Assembly (NCBI GenBank): GCA_017883135.1
Contig: JADGOE010000003.1
Location: 1 to 64,000 of the forward strand
Reading direction: 5' to 3'
Origin: Acidimicrobiales bacterium
Lineage (GTDB): Bacteria > Actinomycetota > Acidimicrobiia > Acidimicrobiales > RAAP-2
Length of the DNA stretch: 64,000 nt
Each line of letters begins with the position of its first letter. The first letter of the stretch is position 1. Both the position numbers and the translations under genes were made by a program. The notes beneath the pieces are model-generated. The model did no database searches, was not told the origin of the DNA, and worked only from the letters and a program-made list of their open reading frames with translations. Positions 63,626 through 64,000 of this stretch are shown here, one piece after another.

Positions 63626-64000
63626 TCACTGGCGGGACATCGCGGCGCGTTGTTCGGCCTCGGCTTGGTCGTTCTTGTCGGCCGGGCGCAGCAGATCGAC
63701 GTCGATGCGATGGAGCCGGCCTTCGAACGGGAAGTGGCCCGAGTAGCGCTCGCTGACCGGCGATCCGTGGTCGTAGCCGATGCTGGGTCCCACGCTGGAG
63801 ATGATGGTCATGGCGAACGGGACGGTGATGGTGCCGCTGGGCGCGCCGTCGATGAACAGGGTGGCCTCACCGCTCTTTCCGGTGCGGCGGAACCGGACCC
63901 CGACCACCGAGGTCCCCACCGGGACGGGTGCCTCGGACACCGCCAGGTGGTGGTCGCCGAAGCAGTTGTAGTCGAAGACCAACCGGTCCTCCTGGACGAA
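63626..64000 (-). CDS. Sulfatase-like protein, C-terminal part (truncated by window)
   Basis: The 124 codons visible run off the window edge on the N-terminal side. The beta-rich sequence (FDYNCFGDHHLAVSEAPVPVG, VRFRRTGKSGEATLFIDGAPSG, then FEGRLHRIDVDLLRPADK) matches the C-terminal domain of actinobacterial arylsulfatases. The catalytic N-terminal half is not visible, so activity cannot be judged. Confidence 0.75.
   Translation of the reverse strand, partial: FVQEDRLVFDYNCFGDHHLAVSEAPVPVGTSVVGVRFRRTGKSGEATLFIDGAPSGTITVPFAMTIISSVGPSIGYDHGSPVSERYSGHFPFEGRLHRIDVDLLRPADKNDQAEAEQRAAMSRQ

Overview
The window is a high-GC actinobacterial chromosome segment spanning the replication origin. The gene order around dnaA (gyrA-gyrB-dciA-recF-dnaN-dnaA | rpmH-rnpA-yidD-yidC-khpB-rsmG-parA-parB | cwlM-trxA-trxB ... 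murJ-DUF6049 | cca) is the one known from Mycobacterium and other Actinomycetota. An F420-type LLM oxidoreductase, a mycofactocin-type SDR, a PadR-Ino1 pair, DUF5318 and DUF2510-like proteins support this. The lineage looks deep-branching, possibly Acidimicrobiia-like, but the sequence alone does not fix it.

Layout. 1-193: flank with an inverted repeat. 194-9115: tRNA-Ala(TGC) and tRNA-Ile(GAT), normally close neighbours downstream of gyrA, are separated by about 8.8 kb of accessory DNA. That DNA holds a truncated Tad/Flp-like secretion operon, a ribbon-helix-helix (RHH) gene bracketed by nine copies of a GGGTGACGTT repeat, two overlapping small ORFs, an excisionase-like protein, an XRE repressor with operator-like palindromes, an orphan protein, a HAD-family phosphatase of lower GC, and a tyrosine integrase beside the 3' end of tRNA-Ile. 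9468-20085: a small membrane protein, a DUF2510-like protein, gyrA, gyrB, dciA, recF, dnaN, the oriC candidate and dnaA. 20086-27384: rpmH nested out of frame inside rnpA, then yidD, yidC, khpB, rsmG, two parS sites, parA and parB. 27569-36889: cwlM, trxA, trxB, degV, murJ, DUF6049 and cca. 36894-43890: ino1/padR, DUF5318, panB, rpsF-ssb-rpsR-rplI (with an extended S18) and dnaB. 43952-51710: mixed metabolism (NUDIX, a frameshifted methyltransferase, hydrolases, a CoA-transferase, an LLM oxidoreductase). 51743-59121: phosphate uptake (pstSCAB) with a triple PHO-box, two orphan response regulators, and a CrcB/Fluc pair behind a fluoride riboswitch. 59122-64000: pgi, a desaturase, a PaaX-type regulator, an SDR and the C-terminal part of a sulfatase.

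How the genes work together. The origin block couples replication initiation (DnaA, DnaN, RecF, DciA, gyrase) with segregation (ParA/ParB/parS) and membrane protein insertion. The pst block is a phosphate-starvation regulon: the same GTTCACC-N9-TANNNT arrangement precedes pstS and both response-regulator genes.

The most interesting signals are three. First, rpmH lies wholly inside an N-terminally extended rnpA, with start codons 4 nt apart, an arrangement known to me from Thermus. Second, the RHH gene sits between divergent 12-bp-period repeats in the island. Third, a PHO-type promoter architecture is shared by pstS and two orphan regulators.
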